Of a DNA stretch of 64,000 bases, positions 44,074 through 51,603 are shown one piece after another. Position 1 is the stretch's first letter; each line of letters opens with the position of its first letter. Location of the stretch: assembly GCA_035606915.1 (NCBI GenBank), contig DATNDU010000040.1, positions 8,713 through 72,712 on the forward strand, given 5' to 3'. A model generated the notes under the pieces. The model was not told where the DNA came from and did no database searches. It was given only the letters and a program-made list of their open reading frames with translations. The translations under genes were made by a program, and so were the position numbers. The DNA is from Roseiarcus sp035606915. GTDB taxonomy: Bacteria; Pseudomonadota; Alphaproteobacteria; Rhizobiales; Beijerinckiaceae.

Positions 44074-44499
44074 ATGGTCAACCCTAAGTCCTGGTATCTT
44101 GGCTTCGTCGTCGGCTTCGCGCTGGTGACGCCCAAGGCGTTCGCCAACGAACCGCCGCCGGCCGATGCGCGCGCGGTGGTCGCCGATCAACTCAACGCCT
44201 TCGGGCGCGACGATGCGGCCTCCGCCTTTGGACTCACGGCCCCGCAGGTGCGCGAGAAATTCGGCTCGGCCGGTCAGTTCATTGCCGCCATCAAGGCCAA
44301 TTACGGCCCGATCTATCGCCACCGCAGCGTCGATTTCGGCCCGGCGGCGCGCCAGGGCGACGAAATCGGCATGGTGGTGACGATCGTCGCCGAGGACAAC
44401 GAGGTCTGGTCGGCGCTGTTCGTGCTGTCCAAGCAGCGCGACGGCCTCTGGCGCACCTCGGCCTGCCTGCTCGCCAAGGCGCCGCAAAGCAGCGTGTGA
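44074..44499 (+). CDS. DUF4864 domain protein, copy 1
   Basis: A 141-residue secreted or lipid-anchored small protein: a signal peptide at 1-25 (MVNPKSWYLGFVVGFALVTPKAFANE) followed by the DUF4864 body with VVADQLNAFGRDDAASAFGL, YGPIYRHRSVDFG and a final CLLAK. The ATG at 44074 is chosen for the signal peptide, with GAGGG upstream; an in-frame start at 44050 is possible. A paralogue follows 57 nt later in the same orientation. The role of DUF4864 is not known; the fold recalls NTF2-like/SnoaL proteins. Confidence 0.85.
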   Translation: MVNPKSWYLGFVVGFALVTPKAFANEPPPADARAVVADQLNAFGRDDAASAFGLTAPQVREKFGSAGQFIAAIKANYGPIYRHRSVDFGPAARQGDEIGMVVTIVAEDNEVWSALFVLSKQRDGLWRTSACLLAKAPQSSV

Positions 44500-44556
44500 G
44501 GGACAACCGCGGCGCGGTCCCGTGCGTATGGGGTGGCGTTGGTCGCGGAGGCGCAG

Positions 44557-44976
44557 ATGCGGGCATTCATTTTCGGGTCGCTGGCTCTCTCGCTAATCGG
44601 CTCAAACCTCGCTTGGGCGCAGGACGCGCAGAAGCCGCCGGACGCCGTGGCGATCATCTCCTCGCAACTCGACGCCTTCGCGCATGACGACGCCAAGGCT
44701 GCGTTCGGCTTCGCCGCGCCGCCGATCCAGAGCCGGTTCTCCAGCCCCGAGGCGTTTCTGGCGATGGTGAAGAGCGCCTATCCCGCGGTCTATCGCCACC
44801 GCAGCGTGCAGTTCGGCAAGGAGGCGCGCCAGGGCGACGAGATCGAGCAGGGCGTCGTCTTCGTCGACGCCGATAACGTCGTCTGGGACGGCGTTTACAC
44901 GCTGGCGCGTCAAAGCGACGGCGGCTGGAAGATTATGGGTTGCGTGATCGCGCGCTCAACTGAAACGAATCTCTGA
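44557..44976 (+). CDS. DUF4864 domain protein, copy 2
   Basis: A 139-residue protein with signal peptide MRAFIFGSLALSLIGSNLAWA and the same body plan as the preceding gene: ISSQLDAFAHDDAKAAFGFA, YPAVYRHRSVQFGKEARQGDEI and GCVIA at the end. YRHRSV and RQGDEI are shared word for word with copy 1. ATG at 44557 is 6 nt after GGAGG. The pair is a tandem duplication that has diverged to roughly 40-50 percent identity by eye. Function unknown. Confidence 0.85.
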   Translation: MRAFIFGSLALSLIGSNLAWAQDAQKPPDAVAIISSQLDAFAHDDAKAAFGFAAPPIQSRFSSPEAFLAMVKSAYPAVYRHRSVQFGKEARQGDEIEQGVVFVDADNVVWDGVYTLARQSDGGWKIMGCVIARSTETNL

Positions 44977-45049
44977 GCGGCCTTTCGGGGCGAGCGCCGA
45001 TCGGCTAGAGCGGGGCGGGCGCAGCAGCGCCCGATGCTTGAGAGGCGCC

Positions 45050-46213
45050 ATGACGCTCAGAGCGGGTCTTGTCGGCTGCGGCTTCATTTCCGACATTTAT
45101 CTGACCAATCTCGCCAAATTCCGCGACGTCGCGGTTGTCGCCTGCGCCGATATGGCGCCGCAGGCGGCGGCCCGTCAGGCCGAGCGCTACGCGCTTCAAG
45201 CGCGCTCCGTCGCCGACTTGCTGCAATCCGACGACATCGACATCGTGCTCAACCTGACGACGCCCGAGGCCCACGCCGAGGTGTCTTTGGCGGCGATCGA
45301 GGCCGGCAAGTCGGTCTATTCGGAAAAGCCGCTGGCGGCTCGGCTCGCCGATGGCGAGCGGCTGATGACCGCTGCCAACGCCAGGGGGGTGGCGGTTGGT
45401 TGCGCCCCGGACACCATCCTCGGGCCCGGCTATCAGGAGGCGCGCGCGCTCATCGACGCTGGCGCGCTCGGCCGGCCGCTGACCGCGCTCGCCGCCGTGC
45501 TGTCGCATGGCTACGAACATTGGCATCCGAGCCCGGCGTTCTATTATCAGCCCGGCGGCGGCCCGGTGTTCGACATGGGGCCTTATTATCTGTCAGCGCT
45601 GGCGAGCCTGCTCGGCCCGGTGGCGCAGGTGCGGGCGGTCGGGCAGATCGGCTTTGCCGAACGCACGGTGACGACGCCGGGCTCGCCGAAGTTCGGAGAG
45701 CAGATTCGGGTCGAGACGCTGACCTCGGTGCAGGCGCTGCTGACCTTCGCCAACGGCGCGCAGGCGACCTTCCTGGCCAGCTTCGACGTCTGGCGGCACA
45801 GCCTGGCGCCGATCGAACTGCACGGCGAGGCGGCCTCGCTCAGGCTGCCAGATCCGAATTTCTTCGCCGGCGACCTCGCCGTCGCCGTCGCCCGCGAGCC
45901 CTGGCGCGAGGTTCCGCTCGCCCATCGCCTGCTCGGGGCGGCGAACTGGCCGGCCGACAAACCCAAGCAATCGAACTGGCGCGGCCTCGGCGTCGCCGAT
46001 CTCGCGCGCGCCCTCCTCGACAAGCGCCAGCCGCGCGCCAGCGGCGCTTTCGGCTTGCACGTGCTGGCGGTGATGGAGGCGATCCTGAGTGCGGCCGTCG
46101 AGGGCAGGACGGTGCGCGTGACGGCGCCTTTCGCGCCGCCGGCTGCGCTCGGCGACGCGGAAATCGGCGAATGGCTGAAGCCGGAGGCGCGCGCGGCGCT
46201 GGCGCGGCGCTGA
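45050..46213 (+). CDS. Gfo/Idh/MocA family oxidoreductase
   Basis: A 387-residue protein with an N-terminal Rossmann domain (AGLVGCGFISDIYLTNL, then EKPLA near residue 95, the family's conserved Lys-Pro) and a C-terminal alpha/beta domain with FDMGPYYLSALASLLGP. Many such enzymes oxidise inositols or sugars with NAD(P). ATG at 45050 has AGAGG at 5 nt. A 73-nt gap separates it from the DUF4864 pair. No sugar transport genes adjoin, so substrate is open. Confidence 0.9.
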   Translation: MTLRAGLVGCGFISDIYLTNLAKFRDVAVVACADMAPQAAARQAERYALQARSVADLLQSDDIDIVLNLTTPEAHAEVSLAAIEAGKSVYSEKPLAARLADGERLMTAANARGVAVGCAPDTILGPGYQEARALIDAGALGRPLTALAAVLSHGYEHWHPSPAFYYQPGGGPVFDMGPYYLSALASLLGPVAQVRAVGQIGFAERTVTTPGSPKFGEQIRVETLTSVQALLTFANGAQATFLASFDVWRHSLAPIELHGEAASLRLPDPNFFAGDLAVAVAREPWREVPLAHRLLGAANWPADKPKQSNWRGLGVADLARALLDKRQPRASGAFGLHVLAVMEAILSAAVEGRTVRVTAPFAPPAALGDAEIGEWLKPEARAALARR

Positions 46214-46318
46214 CGGCGTTTTTATTTGAAATCTTTCCTAACGCTCGCATTCGGCATACCGTAAACTTCAGTCGACCGGCCGGCCCGCCTGGGGCCGGCG
46301 TCAGCCGAGGACAGGCCG

Positions 46319-47179
46319 ATGATGTCCGGGCGCCGCAAGCTTTCCGTCGAAACCCTCGTGCTTTTCGCCATGGGCGCCGCCTTCGCCGGGGCCTGCGGCT
46401 TTTTGTGCGTCACCGCCTATCGAGCGGCGCAACCCTCGGCCGGCCGCCTCGCCGCCCCGGCGGTCGCCGAACTGAGTCCGGCGCTGCCGCTGGCGCTGCC
46501 GGCCACGCAGTCGGCGGTTTTCACGCCGCAGAGCCCGCCCGTCGCCTTCGCGCCGCCGCGCCCGGCCTCGATCTTCGCGCCGCCGCCGAGCGTCGAGGCG
46601 GAACCGGCGGACCGGCCGGCGGTCAGGGAGCGGCCAATGTCGCCGCCGATCGTGCTGGGCGCGCCGGCGCCGCTGCCGCCGTCGCGGCCGATCGAGTTCG
46701 GAGTCCGGCTGGCCTCGCTCTCCGGCGGGCTGACGCTGGGGCGGCGCACCGATTCCGTCGAATTCGGCGCGATGTCGGGATCGCTCGGCCAGTACGACCG
46801 CTTCACCGCCGTCTACGATCTCAGCGCCCACGTCGTTTATCTGCCCAACGGCGAGCGGCTCGAAGCGCATTCCGGGCTCGGGCCGCTGCGCGACGATCCC
46901 AGCCATGTCGCCGAGAAGGATCGCGGCGCGACGCCACCGCATATCTATGACCTGACGCTGCGTGAAGACCTGTTCCACGGCGTGCAGGCGCTGCGGCTCA
47001 ACCCAGTTGGCGGCGCCGACTCGATCTTCGGCCGCGCCGGCCTGCTCGCCCACACTTACATGCTGGGGCCGAACGGCGATTCCAACGGCTGCGTGTCGTT
47101 CAAGAACTACGACGCCTTCTTGCGGGCGTTCCAGAGCGGGCTCGTCAAGCGGCTCGCCGTGGTGACGAACCTCAAATAG
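46319..47179 (+). CDS. DUF2778 (Tlde1-like) L,D-transpeptidase-type protein
   Basis: A 286-residue protein. A membrane helix lies near residues 12-34, a Pro/Ala-rich linker at about 40-125, and the DUF2778 domain fills 125-286. The catalytic pair appears as His245 and Cys258 in HTYMLGPNGDSNGCVSF. Tlde1, a type VI effector that damages peptidoglycan through this fold, is the best-known member; many Rhizobiales also carry membrane-anchored relatives of unknown role. It stands 72 nt before tagH on the same strand. No gene for an immunity protein is adjacent. It may be an effector, a cell-wall enzyme, or both. Confidence 0.82.
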   Translation: MMSGRRKLSVETLVLFAMGAAFAGACGFLCVTAYRAAQPSAGRLAAPAVAELSPALPLALPATQSAVFTPQSPPVAFAPPRPASIFAPPPSVEAEPADRPAVRERPMSPPIVLGAPAPLPPSRPIEFGVRLASLSGGLTLGRRTDSVEFGAMSGSLGQYDRFTAVYDLSAHVVYLPNGERLEAHSGLGPLRDDPSHVAEKDRGATPPHIYDLTLREDLFHGVQALRLNPVGGADSIFGRAGLLAHTYMLGPNGDSNGCVSFKNYDAFLRAFQSGLVKRLAVVTNLK

Positions 47180-47251
47180 GGCGGCGCTTGCGGCGTCAGT
47201 CAAAGGCGGCGATAGTAACACGACCAACTTAGCGCCTCTCGCATCGAGCCC

Positions 47252-48535
47252 ATGACGCTTCGCCTCGCGATAGAGAACCTGGACCGCCTGCCCGACGGCG
47301 GCCCCGTCAGAATCGAGGTCAAGGGCCGCGGCCTCGACATCGGCCGCGACGCGCATCTCGATTGGACGCTGCCGGACCCCAGCCGCTACGTCTCCGGCAA
47401 GCATTGCGAGATCCGCTATCGCGACAACGAATATTGGCTGCACGACGTCTCCACCAACGGCACCTTCGTCAACGGCGCGCAATTCCGGCTCGACGCGCCC
47501 TATCGGCTGCGCGACCGCGACCGGCTGTCGATCGGCCCCTATATGGTCGCCGTCTCCATCGAGGGCGGGGCGGCGCAGGCGCCCGGCGCCGCGCAGGCCT
47601 TCGGCGCCGGCGAGGCGGCGGCGGGCGATGTCTGGGGCGCGGTCGGCGATGTCGCGCCGCCGGACAGCCGCGACGCTTATCGCGTGCGCAACAAGCCGGC
47701 GACCTCAGGCGATTTCCTGGATTTCGCCACCGACGCCGGATCGCTTCCCGCCGCAGCGCCGGCCGCGGCGTGGTCGGCGCCGGCGCCCGCCGCCGACGAG
47801 GCCTGGCTCACCGCTTCCGCGCCACCGCCGCCGCCTGCGCCGCCGCCGCCCGATCCCCGCGCATTGCCGATCGTCGAGCGGCCGCGCCCAATGCGGCCGG
47901 CTGAGCCGGGCGCGGTGGCGCCCGCGCCTGCGGCCTCCGAGGCGCGCGCCGACGCGGCGCTGCTGGCCCGCCTCGCCGACGCCGCCGGCTTGCCAAGAGC
48001 GGCGCTCGCCGGTCGCGACGCCGGCGAGGTCGCCGACGAGATCGGCGCCGTGCTGCGGCTGACGGTGCTCAACCTGACCCAGATGGCGGCGAGCCGGCGG
48101 CAGACGAAATCGGCGATCCGCTCGTCGCAGCACACCATGTACCGGCAGAGCGACAACAATCCGCTCAAATTCGCCGCCGATCCCGAGCATGCGATGGAGA
48201 CGATGTTCGGGCCGCCGAACCGCATCCACATGAAGGCCCCGGCGGCGGTGGCCGAGGTGTTCGAGGAATCGAAGGTGCATAATGTGCAGACCTTCGGCGC
48301 CATGCAGCAGGCGCTCGATGCGCTGTTCGAGGATCTGAGCCCCGACCGCATCGAGGCGGCGACGCCGCAGGAGCGCGGCATCGGCGCGGTGATGGCGTCC
48401 CGTAAGGCGAGACTGTGGGACGTCTATGCGGAGCGCTGGAAAGCATTGACCAAGCGGTCGGACGGCCGGCTGAACGAGGCCTTCATGGCTCTGTTCGCGC
48501 AGGCTTACGACCGTTTGAACGACAAGGGCGGCTGA
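47252..48535 (+). CDS. tagH: Type VI secretion FHA domain protein TagH
   Basis: A 427-residue cytosolic protein. Residues 1-100 form an FHA domain (GRDAHLDWTLPDPSRYVSGKHCEI and LHDVSTNGTFVNG), which binds phosphothreonine peptides. A Pro/Ala-rich linker (about 105-230) leads to the T6SS-specific C-terminal domain (about 240-427). TagH is part of the threonine phosphorylation pathway that activates the secretion machine; its kinase partner PpkA is not in the window, but the PP2C phosphatase is. ATG at 47252. Confidence 0.9.
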   Translation: MTLRLAIENLDRLPDGGPVRIEVKGRGLDIGRDAHLDWTLPDPSRYVSGKHCEIRYRDNEYWLHDVSTNGTFVNGAQFRLDAPYRLRDRDRLSIGPYMVAVSIEGGAAQAPGAAQAFGAGEAAAGDVWGAVGDVAPPDSRDAYRVRNKPATSGDFLDFATDAGSLPAAAPAAAWSAPAPAADEAWLTASAPPPPPAPPPPDPRALPIVERPRPMRPAEPGAVAPAPAASEARADAALLARLADAAGLPRAALAGRDAGEVADEIGAVLRLTVLNLTQMAASRRQTKSAIRSSQHTMYRQSDNNPLKFAADPEHAMETMFGPPNRIHMKAPAAVAEVFEESKVHNVQTFGAMQQALDALFEDLSPDRIEAATPQERGIGAVMASRKARLWDVYAERWKALTKRSDGRLNEAFMALFAQAYDRLNDKGG

Positions 48536-48565
48536 GGCCGGGCAACAGGCGGGGCGGCGGCGGAC

Positions 48566-49903
48566 ATGTCGTGGAACGCAAAGGTGCATTGGAGCGAGGG
48601 CCTGTTCTTGCGGCCCCATCACCTGCAACAGGCCGACCGTTATCTCGAAAACGCGCTTGAGAGCCGGACGCGCCATGTCACGCCATATCCCTGGGGCTTC
48701 GCCTCGCTGGAAATCGACCTCGATCTCGCCCATCAGGGCAAGTTCGCGCTGCGGCGCGCCTCCGGCGTGTTGCCGGACGGCGGCCCGTTCGATTTCCCCG
48801 GCGACGCGCCGGCGCCGGCGCCGATCGACGTGCCGGAATCGGCCGCCGGCCAAGTGATCTGGCTCACCGCGCCGGCGCGTTCGGAAAACGTGCGCGAGGT
48901 CGGGCCGTTGGCCGCCGAGAGCGCGACGCGCTACCTCATCGGCGCCGAGACGGTGATCGATTCGACCTCGCATCTGCGCATCGAGGAGGAGATCGAGGTC
49001 GCCTATCCCCGGCTCGCCTACGAAATCCGCAAGACGCAGAAGCCGGGCTTCGTCAGCTTAGCCGTCGCCAAGTTGGTCGAGGTGCATGACAAGACGCTGG
49101 TGTTCGACGAGAAATTCGCCCCGCCGGTGCTCATCGTCGCCGCCTACCCGACGGTCGAGGGTTGGCTCGACCGGGTGATCGGCTGGATCGGCGCCAAGCT
49201 CGACGAACTCGCCCGCTACGCCAGCGACCCAACCGCCGGCGGCGGCCTGCAAAGCGCCGATTACCTGATGCTGCAAATGCTCAATCGCGAGAGCCCGGTG
49301 CTCGCCCATTTCCGCCGCTCGCGCGCCGTGCATCCGGAGCGGCTGTACGAGGAGTTGCTGCGCATCGCCGGCGAACTGGCGACCTTCGCCACCGCAGAGC
49401 GGCGGGCGCGCGAATACGACCCCTACGTCCACGACGATCTCGAACGCTCGTTCGCGCCGCTGCTGCGCGACATCCAGGATTTCCTCTCCGCCCAACTCGA
49501 CCGTCGCGCCATCCGGCTGGAACTCATCGAGCGCGCCGCCAACGCCTATGTCTCGACGATCAAGGACCGCACGCTGTTCCGCAACGCCACCTTCATTCTG
49601 GAAGTCTCCGCGCGGCGGCCGTTGGCTGAGATCCAGTCGAGCCTGCCGGCCTATCTGAAGGTCGGCCCCAACACCAAGATGAACGAGATCGTCCACGCGC
49701 ATCTGCCGGGCGTGCCGCTGGTGCATCTGCCGACGCCGCCGCCGCAAATCCGCGCCATCACCGATCACGTCTATTTCTATCTCGACCGCACTTCGCCGCT
49801 GTGGCCGGAGTTCAGCGTCGCCAGCGCCGTCGGGATGCATTTTGCCGGCGACTGGCCGGAGTTGCAGCTCGAATTCTGGGCGATTCGGGAAGGCCGGCGA
49901 TGA
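48566..49903 (+). CDS. tssK: Type VI secretion baseplate protein TssK
   Basis: A 445-residue protein of usual length. The N-terminal WNAKVHWSEGLFLRPHHLQQADRYLE is the TssK hallmark. TssK trimers join the baseplate to the TssJLM membrane complex. Its gene lies 30 nt after tagH and overlaps tssL by 4 nt (ATGA). No TssJ lipoprotein gene is seen. Function assignment is secure from the gene order and the N-terminal motif. Confidence 0.95.
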   Translation: MSWNAKVHWSEGLFLRPHHLQQADRYLENALESRTRHVTPYPWGFASLEIDLDLAHQGKFALRRASGVLPDGGPFDFPGDAPAPAPIDVPESAAGQVIWLTAPARSENVREVGPLAAESATRYLIGAETVIDSTSHLRIEEEIEVAYPRLAYEIRKTQKPGFVSLAVAKLVEVHDKTLVFDEKFAPPVLIVAAYPTVEGWLDRVIGWIGAKLDELARYASDPTAGGGLQSADYLMLQMLNRESPVLAHFRRSRAVHPERLYEELLRIAGELATFATAERRAREYDPYVHDDLERSFAPLLRDIQDFLSAQLDRRAIRLELIERAANAYVSTIKDRTLFRNATFILEVSARRPLAEIQSSLPAYLKVGPNTKMNEIVHAHLPGVPLVHLPTPPPQIRAITDHVYFYLDRTSPLWPEFSVASAVGMHFAGDWPELQLEFWAIREGRR

Positions 49904-51426
49904 GCGACGGCGACGACCCGTTCGCCCGGCGCGACCGGACGATCATTCGCCCCAATCCCGGCGGCCGGCTGCCGCCGGCGCCGCCGCCAGGGGCGCCCGC
50001 GCCGCCTCCGCCGCCTTATACGCCGCCGCCCTCCTACCCGCCCGCGCAGGGCGGCGCGCCGCCGGCCTCGCGGCCGGTGTCGTCGGTCAGCTATCCCGCG
50101 CAGGCGCCGCCGGCGGCCGAGGGCGACGCCTGGATGGTTGGGCGCGTCGTCAACCCGTATCTGCCGCAGAACGCCGCGCCGCCGCCGCTGACCCCGGCGC
50201 CGGCCTCGCCGCATGTCGCGGTCGATCTGGAGATGGTCGCCGACAATCCGCTGATGCGCGCGGCGGCCTCGTTGCTGCTGGCGCTCGGGCGGCTGCGCGC
50301 CTCGCTGTCGCGCGCCGGCGCCGGGCCGCTGATGGATCAGGTGGCGCAGGCGATCGAGGCGTTCGAGCGCGACGCGCGCGCCGCCGGCGCGCCGGCCGAT
50401 CAGGTGCAGGTGGCCAAATACGCGCTCGCCGCCACCGCCGACGACATCGTGCAGAACCTGCCGACCGAGGATCGCCATATCTGGACGCGCTACTCGATGC
50501 TGGTGCGTTTCTTCGGCGAGCGCACCGGCGGCGTCAAATTCTTCCAGGAACTCGACCGCGCCAAGCAGAACCCGGCCGTCAACCTCGGCCTGTTGGAACT
50601 CATGCACGCTTGTCTGAGCCTCGGCTTCGAGGGCGTCTATCGCGCCGCCGGCGGCATGGGCGCCTTGCAGGGGCTGCGCCGCGATCTCTACGAGACCATC
50701 CGCCGCAATGCGCCGAAGACCATCGAGGATCTATCGCCGCATTGGCGCGGGCAGACGATCGGGCTCGCCGGCAGCCGGCTGCAAATCCCGGTCTGGGCGG
50801 TCGCTGCCGCCGCCGGCCTGCTGCTGCTCGGCGTCTATCTGTATCTGCGCTTTCTGCTCAGCGGTCAGGCCGAGGCGCTGGCGCTGAGGATGGCGGCGCT
50901 CTATCCCAACACCGATATTCAACTGGCGCGCGAGGTCGCGGCGCCGGCGCCGCCGGCGCCCAAGCTCGAAATCGCGCCGCAACTCATCTGCATCAAGCGC
51001 GCGCTGGCGCCGGAGATCATGGCCGGCAAGGTCAGCGCCGAGCAGACGCCCTCGACGATCTTCGTGCGCGTCGGCAGCGTCGTATTGTTCCCCTCCGGCG
51101 GCGCCAGCGCCAATTCCGCCTTCGCGCCGATCGCCAGGAAGATCGCCGGCGCGCTCAATAAACAGCCGGGCGAGATCACCGTCACCGGCTACACCGACGG
51201 CGACCCCATTCATACGTTGCAGTTTCCCTCCAATTTCGAATTGTCGGAAGCGCGCGCCAAATCGGCGGCGGGGCTTTTGAGGACGGCGCTGAGCGACCCG
51301 AAGCGGCTCGCCATCAAGGGCAAGGGCGCCGCCGATCCCGTCGCGCCCAACGATGTCGAGGCCAACAAGGCGAAGAACCGGCGCGTCGAATTCTCGATCC
51401 CGCGCGACGACAGCCAGGGATGCTAA
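49900..51426 (+). CDS. tssL: Type VI secretion protein TssL (DotU/IcmH) with OmpA domain
   Basis: A 508-residue inner-membrane protein. A long Pro-rich cytoplasmic leader (1-105) precedes the DotU domain (about 105-285; NPLMRAAASLLLALGRLR), one C-terminal transmembrane helix (296-320) and a periplasmic OmpA-like peptidoglycan-binding domain (about 385-505; GYTDGDP, NRRVEFSI). This is the extended form of TssL that anchors itself in the cell wall. ATG at 49900 overlaps the tssK stop (ATGA); upstream in-frame codons read tssK sequence. Confidence 0.95.
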   Translation: MSDGDDPFARRDRTIIRPNPGGRLPPAPPPGAPAPPPPPYTPPPSYPPAQGGAPPASRPVSSVSYPAQAPPAAEGDAWMVGRVVNPYLPQNAAPPPLTPAPASPHVAVDLEMVADNPLMRAAASLLLALGRLRASLSRAGAGPLMDQVAQAIEAFERDARAAGAPADQVQVAKYALAATADDIVQNLPTEDRHIWTRYSMLVRFFGERTGGVKFFQELDRAKQNPAVNLGLLELMHACLSLGFEGVYRAAGGMGALQGLRRDLYETIRRNAPKTIEDLSPHWRGQTIGLAGSRLQIPVWAVAAAAGLLLLGVYLYLRFLLSGQAEALALRMAALYPNTDIQLAREVAAPAPPAPKLEIAPQLICIKRALAPEIMAGKVSAEQTPSTIFVRVGSVVLFPSGGASANSAFAPIARKIAGALNKQPGEITVTGYTDGDPIHTLQFPSNFELSEARAKSAAGLLRTALSDPKRLAIKGKGAADPVAPNDVEANKAKNRRVEFSIPRDDSQGC

Positions 51427-51450
51427 AATCATGACCTGGATCTTTTGGAG

Positions 51451-51558
51451 CCGTCATTGCGAGCGAAGCGAAGCAATCCACGGTTCGGCGCGGACGTCGT
51501 ATCCTGTTGATAGACGATCTCTCGAAGATGGATTGCTTCGCTTCGCTCGCAATGACGG
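51451..51558. repeat. 108-bp palindromic repeat (30-bp inverted arms)
   Basis: Perfect 30-bp inverted arms (51451-51480 and 51529-51558; the left arm begins CCGTCATTGCGAGCGAAGCG) enclose a 48-nt loop. It is the widespread REP/MITE-type palindrome of Rhizobiales whose translation in one frame gives RHCERSEAI and LLRFARND. It lies in the tssL-tssM gap and has no transposase. Confidence 0.9.
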
Positions 51559-51603
51559 TAGAGTGCTCGACAATTCCGTCAAATCGCAGAAGGCTCTGGC
51601 GTC

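Noticed and set aside
45034..46950. A 638-codon frame covering the oxidoreductase and Tlde1-like genes
   Set aside because: It is out of frame with both recognisable proteins and crosses their gap; it has no family features.
51451..51558. Insertion sequence between tssL and tssM
   Set aside because: There is no transposase gene; the element is a short palindromic repeat only.
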